From assembly GCA_002786915.1 (NCBI GenBank), contig PCUV01000060.1:62001-126000 (forward strand): a stretch of 64,000 nucleotides of DNA, in the 5' to 3' direction. Positions 32,856 to 41,955 of this stretch are shown here, piece after piece. The notes under the pieces were generated by a model. The model had not been told where the DNA came from. It saw nothing but the letters and a program-made list of their open reading frames with translations, and did no database searches. The translations under genes were made by a program, and so were the position numbers. Source of the stretch: Comamonadaceae bacterium CG12_big_fil_rev_8_21_14_0_65_59_15. GTDB taxonomy: Bacteria > Pseudomonadota > Gammaproteobacteria > Burkholderiales > Burkholderiaceae_C. How positions within the stretch are numbered: the first letter of the stretch is position 1; each line of letters starts with the position of its first letter.

Positions 32856-34831
32856 GGGAGGTCCCGGTTTTCAGGTGAGGTGGCATCACGCGGACTGATT
32901 TCGCCCAGACGTGCCTTGAGCGACTGCGTCTGGCCGCTGATCATGGCTGCATAGACGGTGGTGTTGGCCAGCACTTTTTTGACGTAGTCACGCGTCTCGG
33001 GAAAGGGAATGGTCTCGGCCCAGATGGCGGCTTCCAGTGTGGGCGCGCCGACCTGGCCACGCCAGTGGCGCGGGCGGCTCGGGCCGGCGTTGTAAGCAGC
33101 GGCGGCCAGCGGCATCGAACCGGCAAAGTCGTCCAGCACCAGTTTCAGGTAGCCGGTGCCAATGGCGATGTTGATGTCGCTGTCCGCCAACTGACTGGTC
33201 TTGAAGCCACTCAAACCGATTTTCCTGGCTGTCCAGCGTGCTGTTTTGGGCATCACCTGCATCAGGCCGGCCGCGCCCACGCCAGAGCGCGCGTCGGTGA
33301 CAAAGCGGCTTTCCTGGCGGATCAGGCCATACACGTAGGCCGGGTCCAGCCCGATGTCGCGGCTGCGCGCCAGCACTGCGTCGCGGTGCGGCATGGGAAA
33401 ACGCTGTGCCAGGTCGATCACGCTGCGCGTGCGTTCGCTGGTGTTGATGCAGCGGTCCCACACCGCGCTCTGGCACGCCAGGTCGGCTGCAGCGAGCAAT
33501 TCGCGGTCATTCATGCCACCCGGTGTGTGCAGGTTGGTGCTGTAGTTCCATTCGCGCACGCCTTCTGAGCGCAGCCCCAGCGCGATCGCGGCCAGTGCGC
33601 GCTGCAAGCCGGGGTTGTTGCGCGCGCGTTCCTTCTCTTGGGCGGTCAGCGCTGCCGGAGCCTCAGGCGGAACGATCGCCAGTCCCAGCGCTTCTTGCGC
33701 CAGCATGGGGTAAAAGCCGCTGACCCCGGCAATACCCCGTAACCAGGTGCGCGCTTGCTGCGTTTGTGCTTCGCTGTGCTCGGGTTGCAACAGCGCGCGT
33801 GCGCGCCAGTACGTCCAGGTGGGATCCTTGGCGGCGTCTGCGCTCATGGCGTCGATGGCCGTCAGCACCCTGTCCCAACGTTGCTGGCGCAATGCCGCAC
33901 GCGCGTGCCAAGCCAGGTGGTCGTCGTTGAGTGCCTTGGGTTTGACGTTGGCAAAGTAGCGCAACGCGTTGTCTGACAATTTTTGTGTTGCCTGTTTGCC
34001 GATGGTGCCCCAGACCCAGTTGCGCTGCGCTTCATTGAGCCTGTCAGCCCAGCGCTGTTGCAACGCCTGCGCGGCAGCGTCGGGGTCGGAGGCGGCCCAG
34101 CGCGTGAGTGCCAGCACGGCCAGCTCTTGCACAACGGCCTGGCCGCCAGGCTTGCGCTTGAGCACAAAACGCGCGGGGTCGCCCAGCGCTTCGAGCAGCA
34201 AGGCCGTGCTGTCGGGCGCCACCATGGCCACCGCCTGCTGGGCGGCCAGGGTCTGGTGCCGTTCGGTGGCCAGGCGCGCCTTGTGCCAAACATCGGTGGC
34301 GCTCAAATGCCCCGCCTCAAAGTGCAGGCGGGCCGCCAACAGGCACGCGTCGCCTGCGCCTTTGGGGCTGTACCACCGCGCCTTCACAGCGTCGGCCATG
34401 TTGACGCGCGCCAGGCTCGCTTCCATGGCCAGCGTATAACAGCGCACCTCGGGGTCGTCGTTCATGCGGTAGGCGCCCGCCAACGCGGCAAAATTTGGCC
34501 AGTCTTGCCGTTGGCCGACGATCAGCAGCCAGTCGTTACGCAGGCGGTCTTCGTGGTACGTGCCCTGGTAGGTGGTCAGAAATTGCTGCACCTCGTCGTC
34601 CGAGGCCTCGGTCAAGCGAGCGCTGAGCTCCCAGTAGGCGGCCCAGGGCTCGAGCAAGTGGCCACGGGCTTGGGGCAGTAGGGCAGTGAGGCGATGTGTG
34701 TCACCTTTCTGGTAGGCCTGCTGCATCTGTAGCAGCACGGCATCGGCGTTTGTCTGCTGCGCGCCGACCCCCGGCGCGCACAGCAGCGCGCCTATGATGC
34801 CAACCCATGCCAAAATCAATTTGAACTGCAT
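32852..34831 (-). CDS. slt: soluble lytic murein transglycosylase (Slt70 type)
   Basis: 659 residues with a signal peptide (ILAWVGIIGALLCAPGVGA). A long alpha-helical superhelix (~30-470) is followed by the catalytic SLT domain: 'IRQESRFVTDARSGVGAAGLMQVMPKTA', with the catalytic Glu near residue 507, then 'NIAIGTGYLKLVLDDFAGSMPLAAAAYNAGPSRPRHW'. It cleaves peptidoglycan glycan strands in the periplasm to form anhydromuropeptides. The ATG at 34831 gives the signal peptide; open frame upstream of it lies opposite the divergent gene and is not coding. Only 9 nt separate its start from that of the divergent cyclo-ligase gene. Confidence 0.93.
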   Translation of the reverse strand: MQFKLILAWVGIIGALLCAPGVGAQQTNADAVLLQMQQAYQKGDTHRLTALLPQARGHLLEPWAAYWELSARLTEASDDEVQQFLTTYQGTYHEDRLRNDWLLIVGQRQDWPNFAALAGAYRMNDDPEVRCYTLAMEASLARVNMADAVKARWYSPKGAGDACLLAARLHFEAGHLSATDVWHKARLATERHQTLAAQQAVAMVAPDSTALLLEALGDPARFVLKRKPGGQAVVQELAVLALTRWAASDPDAAAQALQQRWADRLNEAQRNWVWGTIGKQATQKLSDNALRYFANVKPKALNDDHLAWHARAALRQQRWDRVLTAIDAMSADAAKDPTWTYWRARALLQPEHSEAQTQQARTWLRGIAGVSGFYPMLAQEALGLAIVPPEAPAALTAQEKERARNNPGLQRALAAIALGLRSEGVREWNYSTNLHTPGGMNDRELLAAADLACQSAVWDRCINTSERTRSVIDLAQRFPMPHRDAVLARSRDIGLDPAYVYGLIRQESRFVTDARSGVGAAGLMQVMPKTARWTARKIGLSGFKTSQLADSDINIAIGTGYLKLVLDDFAGSMPLAAAAYNAGPSRPRHWRGQVGAPTLEAAIWAETIPFPETRDYVKKVLANTTVYAAMISGQTQSLKARLGEISPRDATSPENRDLP

Positions 34832-34840
34832 ACAGCGATT

Positions 34841-35440
34841 ATGAATAACTCTGATGAACAACGCGCGCTGGAAAAGAAAGCCTTGCGTAAACGGTTGGTT
34901 GAACAACGTCTGCTGCTGCCTGACCGCGAGCGTCGCATCAGCCAGCTGCGCCAGGTGATGCGTATCTGGCTGGTGGGTCGTCCCGACACGGTGATTGGCG
35001 CCTACTGGCCGATCAAGGGTGAATTTGACCCACTGCCCGCGCTGCACCGCTGGAAGGAAGACGGCGAACTGATCGATCAGCCACAACGCCGCAAGATTGG
35101 ACTGCCGGTGGTGGATAAAGTTGCCAAGAGCATGACATTTCATGCCTGGTACCCAGGGTGCCCGATGGAAGAAGACGCTTACGGCATTCCCAAACCCAAG
35201 GACACCGAGGTGATTACGCCCACGCTGCTGTTTGTGGCGTGCGTGGGGTATGCGCCCGGTGGCTACCGGCTGGGGTACGGCGGTGGTTTTTACGACCGCA
35301 TGCTGGCGCACATGACACCGCGCCCGACTACGGTGGGGCTGGGCTTTGCCACTGATTTTTTACCCGACTTTGAACCCGAAGCGCATGATTTGCCGATGGA
35401 CGCCATTTTGAATGATCATGGCGTGGTGTGGCCGGTGTAG
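34841..35440 (+). CDS. 5-formyltetrahydrofolate cyclo-ligase
   Basis: 199 residues. Family motifs: N-terminal basic 'KKALRKRLVEQRLLL', folate-site 'YWPIKGEFDPLP', and the ATP-binding 'GYRLGYGGGFYDRML' near residue 143. The enzyme converts 5-formyl-THF to 5,10-methenyl-THF using ATP in the cytoplasm. The start codons of this gene and divergent slt are 9 nt apart, so each gene's promoter and leader must lie within the other's coding sequence. It converges on the phd-yoeB pair with a 19-nt gap. Confidence 0.93.
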   Translation: MNNSDEQRALEKKALRKRLVEQRLLLPDRERRISQLRQVMRIWLVGRPDTVIGAYWPIKGEFDPLPALHRWKEDGELIDQPQRRKIGLPVVDKVAKSMTFHAWYPGCPMEEDAYGIPKPKDTEVITPTLLFVACVGYAPGGYRLGYGGGFYDRMLAHMTPRPTTVGLGFATDFLPDFEPEAHDLPMDAILNDHGVVWPV

Positions 35441-35459
35441 AGTGAATGGGTTAGCGTGT

Positions 35460-35726
35460 TTACTCATAGTGAGTCCACATTCGCAAGACACGAACGATGC
35501 CTTTCTGGGTGAATACTTCATACACCATGCGGTGCTGAATGTTGATGCGGCGCGAGTAAGCGCCAGAGAGGTCACCAACCAATTTCTCATAGGGTGGCGG
35601 ATTTTGCAGTGGATCGGTCGCGAGAATCGCAAGCAGTTCTTGCGCTTTTGGCTTCAGTGCGCTGGCAGCAAGTTTTTTAGCATCTTTAAGCGCCTGCTTG
35701 GCAAAAACAATGTCCCAACTTACCAC
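35460..35726 (-). CDS. Txe/YoeB-type toxin (RelE superfamily)
   Basis: 88 residues from a GTG start at 35726. That start overlaps the last 7 nt of the antitoxin gene, so translation is coupled. The C-terminal 'LSGAYSRRINIQHRMVYEV' and final 'RMWTHYE' match the YoeB/Txe fold (family ending usually RYHY), with the conserved Arg, His and Tyr of the ribosome-dependent mRNA interferase. A longer in-frame reading to 35834 runs back through the antitoxin gene and is not credible. Role: growth inhibition held in check by the antitoxin. Confidence 0.85.
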   Translation of the reverse strand: MVSWDIVFAKQALKDAKKLAASALKPKAQELLAILATDPLQNPPPYEKLVGDLSGAYSRRINIQHRMVYEVFTQKGIVRVLRMWTHYE

Positions 35727-35962
35727 TTTAGTGCCTTCGCACTCTTTGCTAACGGCTCGGCCATGCCGGCTTTGATGGATTCGCGCATTCCCGGCACTGC
35801 AAGCAGATACAAAGTCTCTTGAATAGCACTCCAATCTTCAGCCGACATCAAGACCGCATTGGTTCGTTTTCCTGAAATCATGATGGGCACATGAGACTCT
35901 GATGTCTCATCAATGATTCGGTATAGATTTGCGCGAGCTTCGCTGGCGGTCAGTGCATGCAT
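35720..35962 (-). CDS. Phd/YefM-type antitoxin
   Basis: 80 residues. The N-terminal 'MHALTASEARANLYRIIDETSESHVPIMISGKRTNAVLMSAEDW' is the classical Phd/YefM DNA-binding domain; the acidic-hydrophobic tail wraps the toxin. Antitoxin-first order and the 7-nt overlap with the toxin gene are typical of yefM-yoeB. It probably represses its own promoter at 35989-36017, whose spacer holds two TACGTA palindromes. Confidence 0.88.
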   Translation of the reverse strand: MHALTASEARANLYRIIDETSESHVPIMISGKRTNAVLMSAEDWSAIQETLYLLAVPGMRESIKAGMAEPLAKSAKALKW

Positions 35963-35988
35963 TTAGCTTCCTCTCGTGGTTGCATTAA

Positions 35989-36017
35989 ATGGTACGTAAT
36001 TTCGTACGTATTGTCAA
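35989..36017 (-). promoter_or_regulatory. phd-yoeB promoter with operators in the spacer
   Basis: On the minus strand: TTGACA (complement of 36012-36017), 17 nt, TACCAT (complement of 35989-35994). Two palindromic TACGTA sites (35993-35998 and 36005-36010, 12-nt period) lie in or at the edge of the spacer. YefM-type antitoxins bind short six-base palindromes (TGTACA in E. coli), so TACGTA is a likely operator here by analogy. Confidence 0.6.
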
Positions 36018-36047
36018 TGTGCAGTTGCAGGCCCGCCTGGTGTGATG

Positions 36048-37448
<1,401 letters not shown>

Positions 37449-37894
37449 GGCCGCATGGTAGCCGCGAACCGGTGTGGTCGAAAGTGGCAGGCAAATGCCA
37501 CGCGGATTCGCCCAGTCGTCACTTTGGTTGATGAATCAGTCGGGCGATGCGCTTTGCTACGTGTCCCCCGGCCTGCGGCCTCCTCCTTTACCTCCGCAAA
37601 GCGCATCGCCCGACTGATTCTGCACGGCTGTGGGTTTGCTGGCAGGGGAAATATTAGGCGGCTTTTCTTTGAAGCGCTCAGGCGCGGTGATTGGGGCATG
37701 CGACCGGGCTTTGGGGGCAAAGGCGCGCGCCTACTTTCGCAGGGCTGCTGATCCGTCTGTCTCGCGCGTGTTTTGCCTCCAAAACCGCATGCGCATGACC
37801 CGGTTGCCGCGCCGGGTTCGAAGTGAAGCGTTGGTGATTGAAACGCCGCGTCGATAATGTGAAAAACCCTAATCAATTTGTATCGGAGATTCGC
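37449..37894. other. 446-nt gap between divergent sdaA and glmU
   Basis: No convincing gene. It holds family 1 element copy 2 (37533-37620), a CCCGGTT/CCGGG-type hairpin near 37798-37816, and a weak promoter-like TTGGTG-N16-GATAAT before glmU (about 37829-37856). The open frame on the plus strand at 37455-37751 has no start context or family resemblance. Confidence 0.65.
37533..37620 (-). repeat. family 1 palindromic element, copy 2 (core read on minus strand)
   Basis: Perfect 25-nt outer arms (37533-37557 and 37596-37620). On the minus strand the core is GTAAAGGAGGA, hairpin GGCC-GCA-GGCC, GGGGGACAC. Relative to copy 1 the inner stem changes GCCC/GGGC to GGCC/GGCC, so both sides change and pairing is kept. 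It sits alone in the 446-nt gap between sdaA and glmU; the rest of that gap shows no gene or clear promoter. Confidence 0.8.
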
Positions 37895-39328
37895 ATGGCA
37901 GGTGCACAAAACATTTTCCCGGACGCGCCGGTGGACGTGGTGATCATGGCCGCTGGCAAGGGCACACGCATGAAAAGCAAGTTGCCCAAAGTGCTGCACC
38001 CCTTGGCCGGGCGTGCGCTGGTGCAACATGTGCTGGACACCGCCGCCGCCCTGCAGGCGCGCCAGGTGACGCTGATCACCGGTCATGGCGCTTCAGAAGT
38101 AGAAGCTGCTGTGGCTCGCGCAACGGTGGCTACAGGCCAATTTGACTTGAATTTTGTGCGCCAGGAACCGCAGCTTGGCACGGGCCACGCGGTGCAGCAG
38201 GCGCTGCCGGTGCTGCGCGACGATGGCATTGTGGTGGTGCTCTCGGGCGACGTGCCGCTGACGCAACCCGACACGCTGACGCAGTTAATTGCCGCCTGTG
38301 GTGGCACCCGGCTGGCGTTGCTGACGATTGACTTTGCCGACCCCACCGGTTATGGCCGCATCGTGCGCGCGGGGGATGCGGTACAAGCCATCGTCGAGCA
38401 AAAAGATGCCACGCCCGCGCAGCGCCAGATCAAAGAGGTCTATAGCGGCATCATGGCCGTGCCCGCCGTGCGGCTGAAAAAATGGCTGTCACGCCTGGAC
38501 AACAAAAACGCGCAGGCTGAGTACTACCTGACCGACATCGTCAAGTTTGCCGTGCTGGATGGTGTGCCGGTGGTGGCGCACAAGATTCATGACGCGGTGC
38601 AGGTGGCCGGGGTCAACAGCCCCGTGCAACTGGCCGAACTGGAGCGCGCCTATCAGCGCCGCGTGGCGCTGCAATTGATGGAGCAAGGCGTGCGCCTGGC
38701 CGACCCGGCACGGCTGGATGTGCGCGGCAGCTTGAGCTGTGCGCAAGATGTGTTCATCGACGTGAATTGCGTCTTTGAAGGCCAGGTCAGCCTGGGCGAG
38801 GGTGTGAAGATTGGCCCCAACTGCTTTGTTAAAAATGTCAGCATCGCCGCTGGCGCGGTGATTCATCCGTTTACCCACATCGAAGGCGGTGCACCCGGCA
38901 GCAAGGACGCGATCGAGGTCGGCGCGGGGGCGTTGATTGGCCCGTTTGCCCGCTTGCGCCCGGGGGCACGTTTGGGTGAGGCGGTGCACATCGGCAACTT
39001 TGTCGAGGTCAAAAATTCAACCATGGCCAAGGGCGCCAAGGCCAATCATCTGGCCTACCTGGGCGACGCCACGGTGGGCGCGCGCGTCAACTACGGCGCG
39101 GGTTCGATCACCGCCAATTACGACGGCGCCAACAAGCACCGCACCATCATCGAAGCCGACGTGCACATTGGCAGCAACTGCGTGCTGATTGCGCCGCTGA
39201 CGATTGGCGCAGGTGGCACGGTGGGCGGTGGTTCGACCCTGACCAAAGACACGCCGCCGCTGGCGCTGACGGTGGCGCGGGCACGGCAGGTGAGCCTGGC
39301 CAACTGGAAGCGGCCGAGCAAGAAATGA
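37895..39328 (+). CDS. glmU: bifunctional GlmU (GlcN-1-P acetyltransferase / UDP-GlcNAc pyrophosphorylase)
   Basis: 477 residues. The N-terminal uridyltransferase has 'VVIMAAGKGTRMKSKLPKVLHPLAG' and 'QLGTGHAVQQA'; the C-terminal left-handed beta-helix has hexapeptide repeats and 'NFVEVKNSTMAKGAKANHLAYLGDA'. It makes UDP-GlcNAc for peptidoglycan and lipopolysaccharide. The ATG at 37895 has GGAG 6 nt upstream. Residues ~68-85 ('EVEAAVARATVATGQFDL') are encoded by a copy of the dispersed repeat and make this loop about ten residues longer than in E. coli GlmU. glmS lies 3.7 kb downstream, not in the same operon. Confidence 0.96.
   Translation: MAGAQNIFPDAPVDVVIMAAGKGTRMKSKLPKVLHPLAGRALVQHVLDTAAALQARQVTLITGHGASEVEAAVARATVATGQFDLNFVRQEPQLGTGHAVQQALPVLRDDGIVVVLSGDVPLTQPDTLTQLIAACGGTRLALLTIDFADPTGYGRIVRAGDAVQAIVEQKDATPAQRQIKEVYSGIMAVPAVRLKKWLSRLDNKNAQAEYYLTDIVKFAVLDGVPVVAHKIHDAVQVAGVNSPVQLAELERAYQRRVALQLMEQGVRLADPARLDVRGSLSCAQDVFIDVNCVFEGQVSLGEGVKIGPNCFVKNVSIAAGAVIHPFTHIEGGAPGSKDAIEVGAGALIGPFARLRPGARLGEAVHIGNFVEVKNSTMAKGAKANHLAYLGDATVGARVNYGAGSITANYDGANKHRTIIEADVHIGSNCVLIAPLTIGAGGTVGGGSTLTKDTPPLALTVARARQVSLANWKRPSKK
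38096..38149 (+). repeat. 54-nt dispersed repeat inside glmU
   Basis: GAAGTAGAAGCTGCTGTGGC... to GGCTACAGGCCAATTTGAC aligns with the in-gene copy at 25621 (shared CTACAGGCCAATTT) and, more weakly, with intergenic copies. It keeps the frame and falls in a surface loop before the conserved QLGTGH segment. Confidence 0.6.
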
Positions 39329-39372
39329 AAAATCGATTGAAGTCAGGTGTTCTTCGCGTTGTGGGTGCGGCC

Positions 39373-39450
39373 CGCGTGGCAACCGGTAGCGGCGGCCACC
39401 TCATACTGGGGTACCAGAAATCGGTGTCCGCCGCTGCCGGTTACCACGCG
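39373..39450 (-). repeat. family 2 palindromic element, copy 1 (core read on minus strand)
   Basis: Outer arms 39373-39399 and 39424-39450 (27 nt, 24 paired). The core at 39400-39421, read on the minus strand, begins ATTTCTGG, has loop TACC and ends CCAGTATGAG. It shares 20 of 22 core bases with 57980-58001, although the outer arms are unrelated. It lies between glmU and the kinase gene. Confidence 0.72.
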
Positions 39451-39505
39451 ATGTATCTGGCGGGCCAATGTGCTGGGGTCAGCGACAGCTTGTGGGCCGT
39501 GCAAG

Positions 39506-40246
39506 ATGACTGAAACTTCACCACCAGAATATGAGGTGTCGCAACTGCAACGCCAACTCGATGCCGCGCGCGCCGAAATACAGGAATTCACTTACGCCGT
39601 GTCGCACGATCTGCGCGCGCCGCTGCGCCACATCAACGCCTTTGCGCAGGTGCTCGAGGAAGACTGGCCGGACATGCCTGCTGATGCGGCGAGTCACTTG
39701 GCCACTATTCGTCAGTCAGCGCAGTTGCTGGCCAGTCAGCTTGATGGCTTGACGCAGCTCTCGCGCCTGAACTTGCACCCATTGAACCTGCAGACGGTGG
39801 ACGTAAGTGCGCTGGCGCAGGATGTGGCCAACGAAGTGGCAGCGCGCTACCCGCAGCAAACAGTGCAGTGGCAGCTGGCCACCGACGTGCCGCCTGTCAC
39901 GGCCGACAGCGCGCTGTTGCGCCAGGTGCTGCTACAGGTGCTCGACAACGCCGTCAAGTTCAGTCGTGGGCGTGATCCCGCGTCGGTGGGTTTGCGTTGG
40001 CAATGGGTGGACGCGCAGTGTTGCCAGATCACCGTGCGCGATCACGGGGTGGGCTTTGCGCCGGGGCAAGCCCAAGCCTTGTTCAAGGCCTTTGGCAAGC
40101 TGCACCCGGCGCGCGAATTTGCGGGTCTGGGCTTGGGGCTGGTGAGCTGCCGCAAGATCATGCAGCGATTCGGGGGGACGATTGACCTGCAAGCCGTGGC
40201 CGACGGCGGCTGCTGCGTTACGCTGCAGTTTGACCTCAAGGTGTAA
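39506..40246 (+). CDS. short cytoplasmic histidine kinase (phytochrome-kinase-like core)
   Basis: 246 residues. A coiled-coil start (EVSQLQRQLDAARAEIQEF) leads into HisKA 'YAVSHDLRAPLRHINAFAQVL' (His ~33) and HATPase boxes 'LLQVLDNAVKFSRG', 'DHGVGFAPG' and 'GLGLGLVSCRKIM'. The H-box wording is typical of kinase cores found behind phytochrome or PAS sensors, but no sensor domain or membrane helix is present, so it may receive its signal from another protein. The start at 39506 (MTETSPPEYEV) is used; the longer frame runs through the palindromic element. No response regulator gene is adjacent. Confidence 0.85.
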   Translation: MTETSPPEYEVSQLQRQLDAARAEIQEFTYAVSHDLRAPLRHINAFAQVLEEDWPDMPADAASHLATIRQSAQLLASQLDGLTQLSRLNLHPLNLQTVDVSALAQDVANEVAARYPQQTVQWQLATDVPPVTADSALLRQVLLQVLDNAVKFSRGRDPASVGLRWQWVDAQCCQITVRDHGVGFAPGQAQALFKAFGKLHPAREFAGLGLGLVSCRKIMQRFGGTIDLQAVADGGCCVTLQFDLKV

Positions 40247-40328
40247 TTCCGCGCAGTTCTGTACACTGCCCCATCCTTCATCAACGTATTTGCTTCAGAA
40301 TCTACAGGACTGAACAGGCGCACACACC

Positions 40329-40568
40329 ATGGCTCCCACAGTCGTTCGAGACGGGCAATTTCGGCTTTTCTTTTTTTCCAGGGAAGAGCCCCGTGTGCAT
40401 GTGCATGTATCCCATCCGGATGGCGAAGCCAAATTCTGGCTTATTCCTGAAGTGACCATGGCAACGGCCACCGGCTTGTCTGTTCGTCAAATCACTGAAG
40501 CAAAATCAGTGGTTGTAGCTCACCTTGAGGAGATAAAAAATGCCTGGCAGCATCACTTTGACACCTGA
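40329..40568 (+). CDS. DUF4160 protein, first gene of a small two-gene pair
   Basis: 79 residues. The sequence 'MAPTVVRDGQFRLFFFSREEPRVHVHVSHPDGEAKFWLIP' matches DUF4160, with its conserved 'EPRVHVHV' His-rich strand. It overlaps the next gene (DUF2442) by 29 nt. The two families are often neighbours and have been suspected to form a toxin-antitoxin-like unit (from memory, not verified). No function is established. The His residues could bind metal or RNA. Confidence 0.8.
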   Translation: MAPTVVRDGQFRLFFFSREEPRVHVHVSHPDGEAKFWLIPEVTMATATGLSVRQITEAKSVVVAHLEEIKNAWQHHFDT

Positions 40569-40791
40569 AGTAACTCACATTTCGAAGCACGGTTTTTGGT
40601 TGCTGTTGGGCGATGAAGAATTGCTTCTGCCGTTTGCACAGTTTCCGTGGTTCAAGCAAGCCACGATTGCACAAATTTCCCAGGTCGAATGGCCCACGCC
40701 AGATCATTTGTATTGGCCCTTGCTGGATGTGGATTTGAGTGTGACATCGATTCACAATCCTGATCAGTTTCCGTTGTTTTCGGCCGTCTAG
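40540..40791 (+). CDS. DUF2442 protein, second gene of the pair
   Basis: 83 residues, acidic. 'MPGSITLTPEVTHISKHGFWLLLGDEELLLPFAQFPWF' and 'WPTPDHLYWPLLDVDLSVTSI' are typical of DUF2442. The start lies inside the preceding gene, so translation is coupled. If the pair is toxin-antitoxin-like, this acidic partner would be the antitoxin; that is inference. It converges with the Lrp-type gene, with 22 nt between the stops. Confidence 0.82.
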   Translation: MPGSITLTPEVTHISKHGFWLLLGDEELLLPFAQFPWFKQATIAQISQVEWPTPDHLYWPLLDVDLSVTSIHNPDQFPLFSAV

Positions 40792-40813
40792 TCTGCGTCA
40801 GTTGCTGCACAAT

Positions 40814-41314
40814 TCAGAGCGTTTTTGGCAGCGGAAGCGCCGCGCCAAACTTGCTGCGCTTGAGGCTGAAAAAACTCTTGACGTTGCGCACATTGGCATC
40901 CTGCGTGAACAGGCGTTGGGTCAGCGCCAGGTAGTCGGGCATGTTGGTGGCGTGCACGATCAGGCAAAAATCCGGCCCCGGTGAGACGCGGTAACACTGC
41001 TGCACCGCGTCTTCTGAAGCCACTTTTTTCTCAAACGCTTCTAGTGCGGTCTGGTCTTGCCGATCCAGCGTGATCTCGACCACCGCGCACAGGCCGTGGC
41101 CGACGGTGCGGGCCAGTTCATCAACGCTCAAAATGGCAATTTGGCGCTCGATCAGCCCGGCTTCTTTCAGCCGGTTGACGCGGCGCAGGCAGGTTGGGGG
41201 CGACACATGCACGCGCTCGGCCAGCGCCTGGTTGGACATAGAAGCATCGACTTGGAGCAGGCGCAACAGCTGCAGGTCAGTAGGGTCAAGGTTCAGGGGC
41301 TTCAGTGGGTTCAT
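40814..41314 (-). CDS. Lrp/AsnC-family transcriptional regulator
   Basis: 166 residues. N-terminal helix-turn-helix 'LDPTDLQLLRLLQVDASMSNQALAERVHVSPPTCLRRVNRL' and a C-terminal RAM ligand domain ('GLCAVVEITLDRQ', 'CYRVSPGPDFCLIVHATNMPDY'). It is the Lrp class that senses amino acids as an octamer. An EamA exporter gene lies 640 nt upstream on the same strand, beyond a small gene pair; Lrp-type genes often control a nearby exporter, so it is a candidate target. Confidence 0.92.
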   Translation of the reverse strand: MNPLKPLNLDPTDLQLLRLLQVDASMSNQALAERVHVSPPTCLRRVNRLKEAGLIERQIAILSVDELARTVGHGLCAVVEITLDRQDQTALEAFEKKVASEDAVQQCYRVSPGPDFCLIVHATNMPDYLALTQRLFTQDANVRNVKSFFSLKRSKFGAALPLPKTL

Positions 41315-41354
41315 GTGCTAGAGTGATTCCTACCAAGTAAGAAAGGATCGATGT

Positions 41355-41627
41355 ATGCAGACTGTCACCGTCATGCATAGCAGGCGATTTGATCGTGCTG
41401 TCATCCTGACCCGTCATGCCGCGTTGCGCATGGTTGAACGCCAAGTCACAGAGGCCCAATTGTTGTCGGTGATCGATACAGGCGAAACCAAATACAAAGA
41501 CGAAACCCATCTTTGGGCTTACAAACAGTTGCCAGAGCGCACCGATAATCTGATTTGTGCCGTTTTGGTGCTTGACCAAGCGGTGGTTGTCAAAACCATC
41601 ATGCACAACTTTGACCTGGAGGCTTAA
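41355..41627 (+). CDS. DUF4258 protein, first gene of a small two-gene pair
   Basis: 90 residues, basic N-terminus. 'ILTRHAALRMVERQVTEAQLLSVIDTGETKYKDE' fits DUF4258 ('H...RM.ER.IS...V...l..G'). DUF4258 proteins are frequently next to DUF2283 genes, as here, and are considered possible RelE-like toxins (from memory). The gap to the next gene is 3 nt. The ORF starts 40 nt from the divergent lrp start; an inner start near residue 8 (MHSRRFD) would also give a family-sized protein. Confidence 0.78.
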   Translation: MQTVTVMHSRRFDRAVILTRHAALRMVERQVTEAQLLSVIDTGETKYKDETHLWAYKQLPERTDNLICAVLVLDQAVVVKTIMHNFDLEA

Positions 41628-41630
41628 GCC

Positions 41631-41828
41631 ATGAAAGCCACCTATTTTGACGATGACGATATCCTTGTGATGCGCTTTTCTGACAAGCCCATTACCCGCG
41701 AAGTCTCGCAAGACTGGAACACGCATATCAGCTACGCAGCCGATGGCACCACAGTTGAGATTGTGGTGCTCGATGCGCGTGCCAGTGGCGCGTTGCCGGT
41801 CGAGGTATTGCACGGGCAAGCCGCCTGA
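41631..41828 (+). CDS. DUF2283 protein, second gene of the pair
   Basis: 65 residues, strongly acidic. 'MKATYFDDDDILVMRFSDKPITREVSQDWNTHISYAADG' and 'IVVLDARASG' match DUF2283. It is translated 3 nt after the DUF4258 gene and is the probable antitoxin if the pair is a toxin-antitoxin unit. Its acidic charge suits binding a basic partner. No operator palindrome was found upstream of the pair. Confidence 0.8.
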   Translation: MKATYFDDDDILVMRFSDKPITREVSQDWNTHISYAADGTTVEIVVLDARASGALPVEVLHGQAA

Positions 41829-41955
41829 GCTGTCGCTTTTATTGCACTGACTCACAAGCCAGCCTTTCAACAGCTTGGTTAGACGGTTGCGGTGTTATTT
41901 TCGAAAAAAATATCACGTTAAGCATATTTATCAAGGGCTTCAGCCTGATTTTTTG

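Noticed and set aside
35727-35834. Extended N-terminus for the YoeB-type toxin
   Set aside because: It lies wholly within the antitoxin gene in another frame; the GTG at 35726 gives a family-sized product with coupled translation.
37455-37751. 98-codon plus-strand open frame between sdaA and glmU
   Set aside because: It runs through a perfect 25-nt inverted repeat, has no ribosome-binding site and matches no family.
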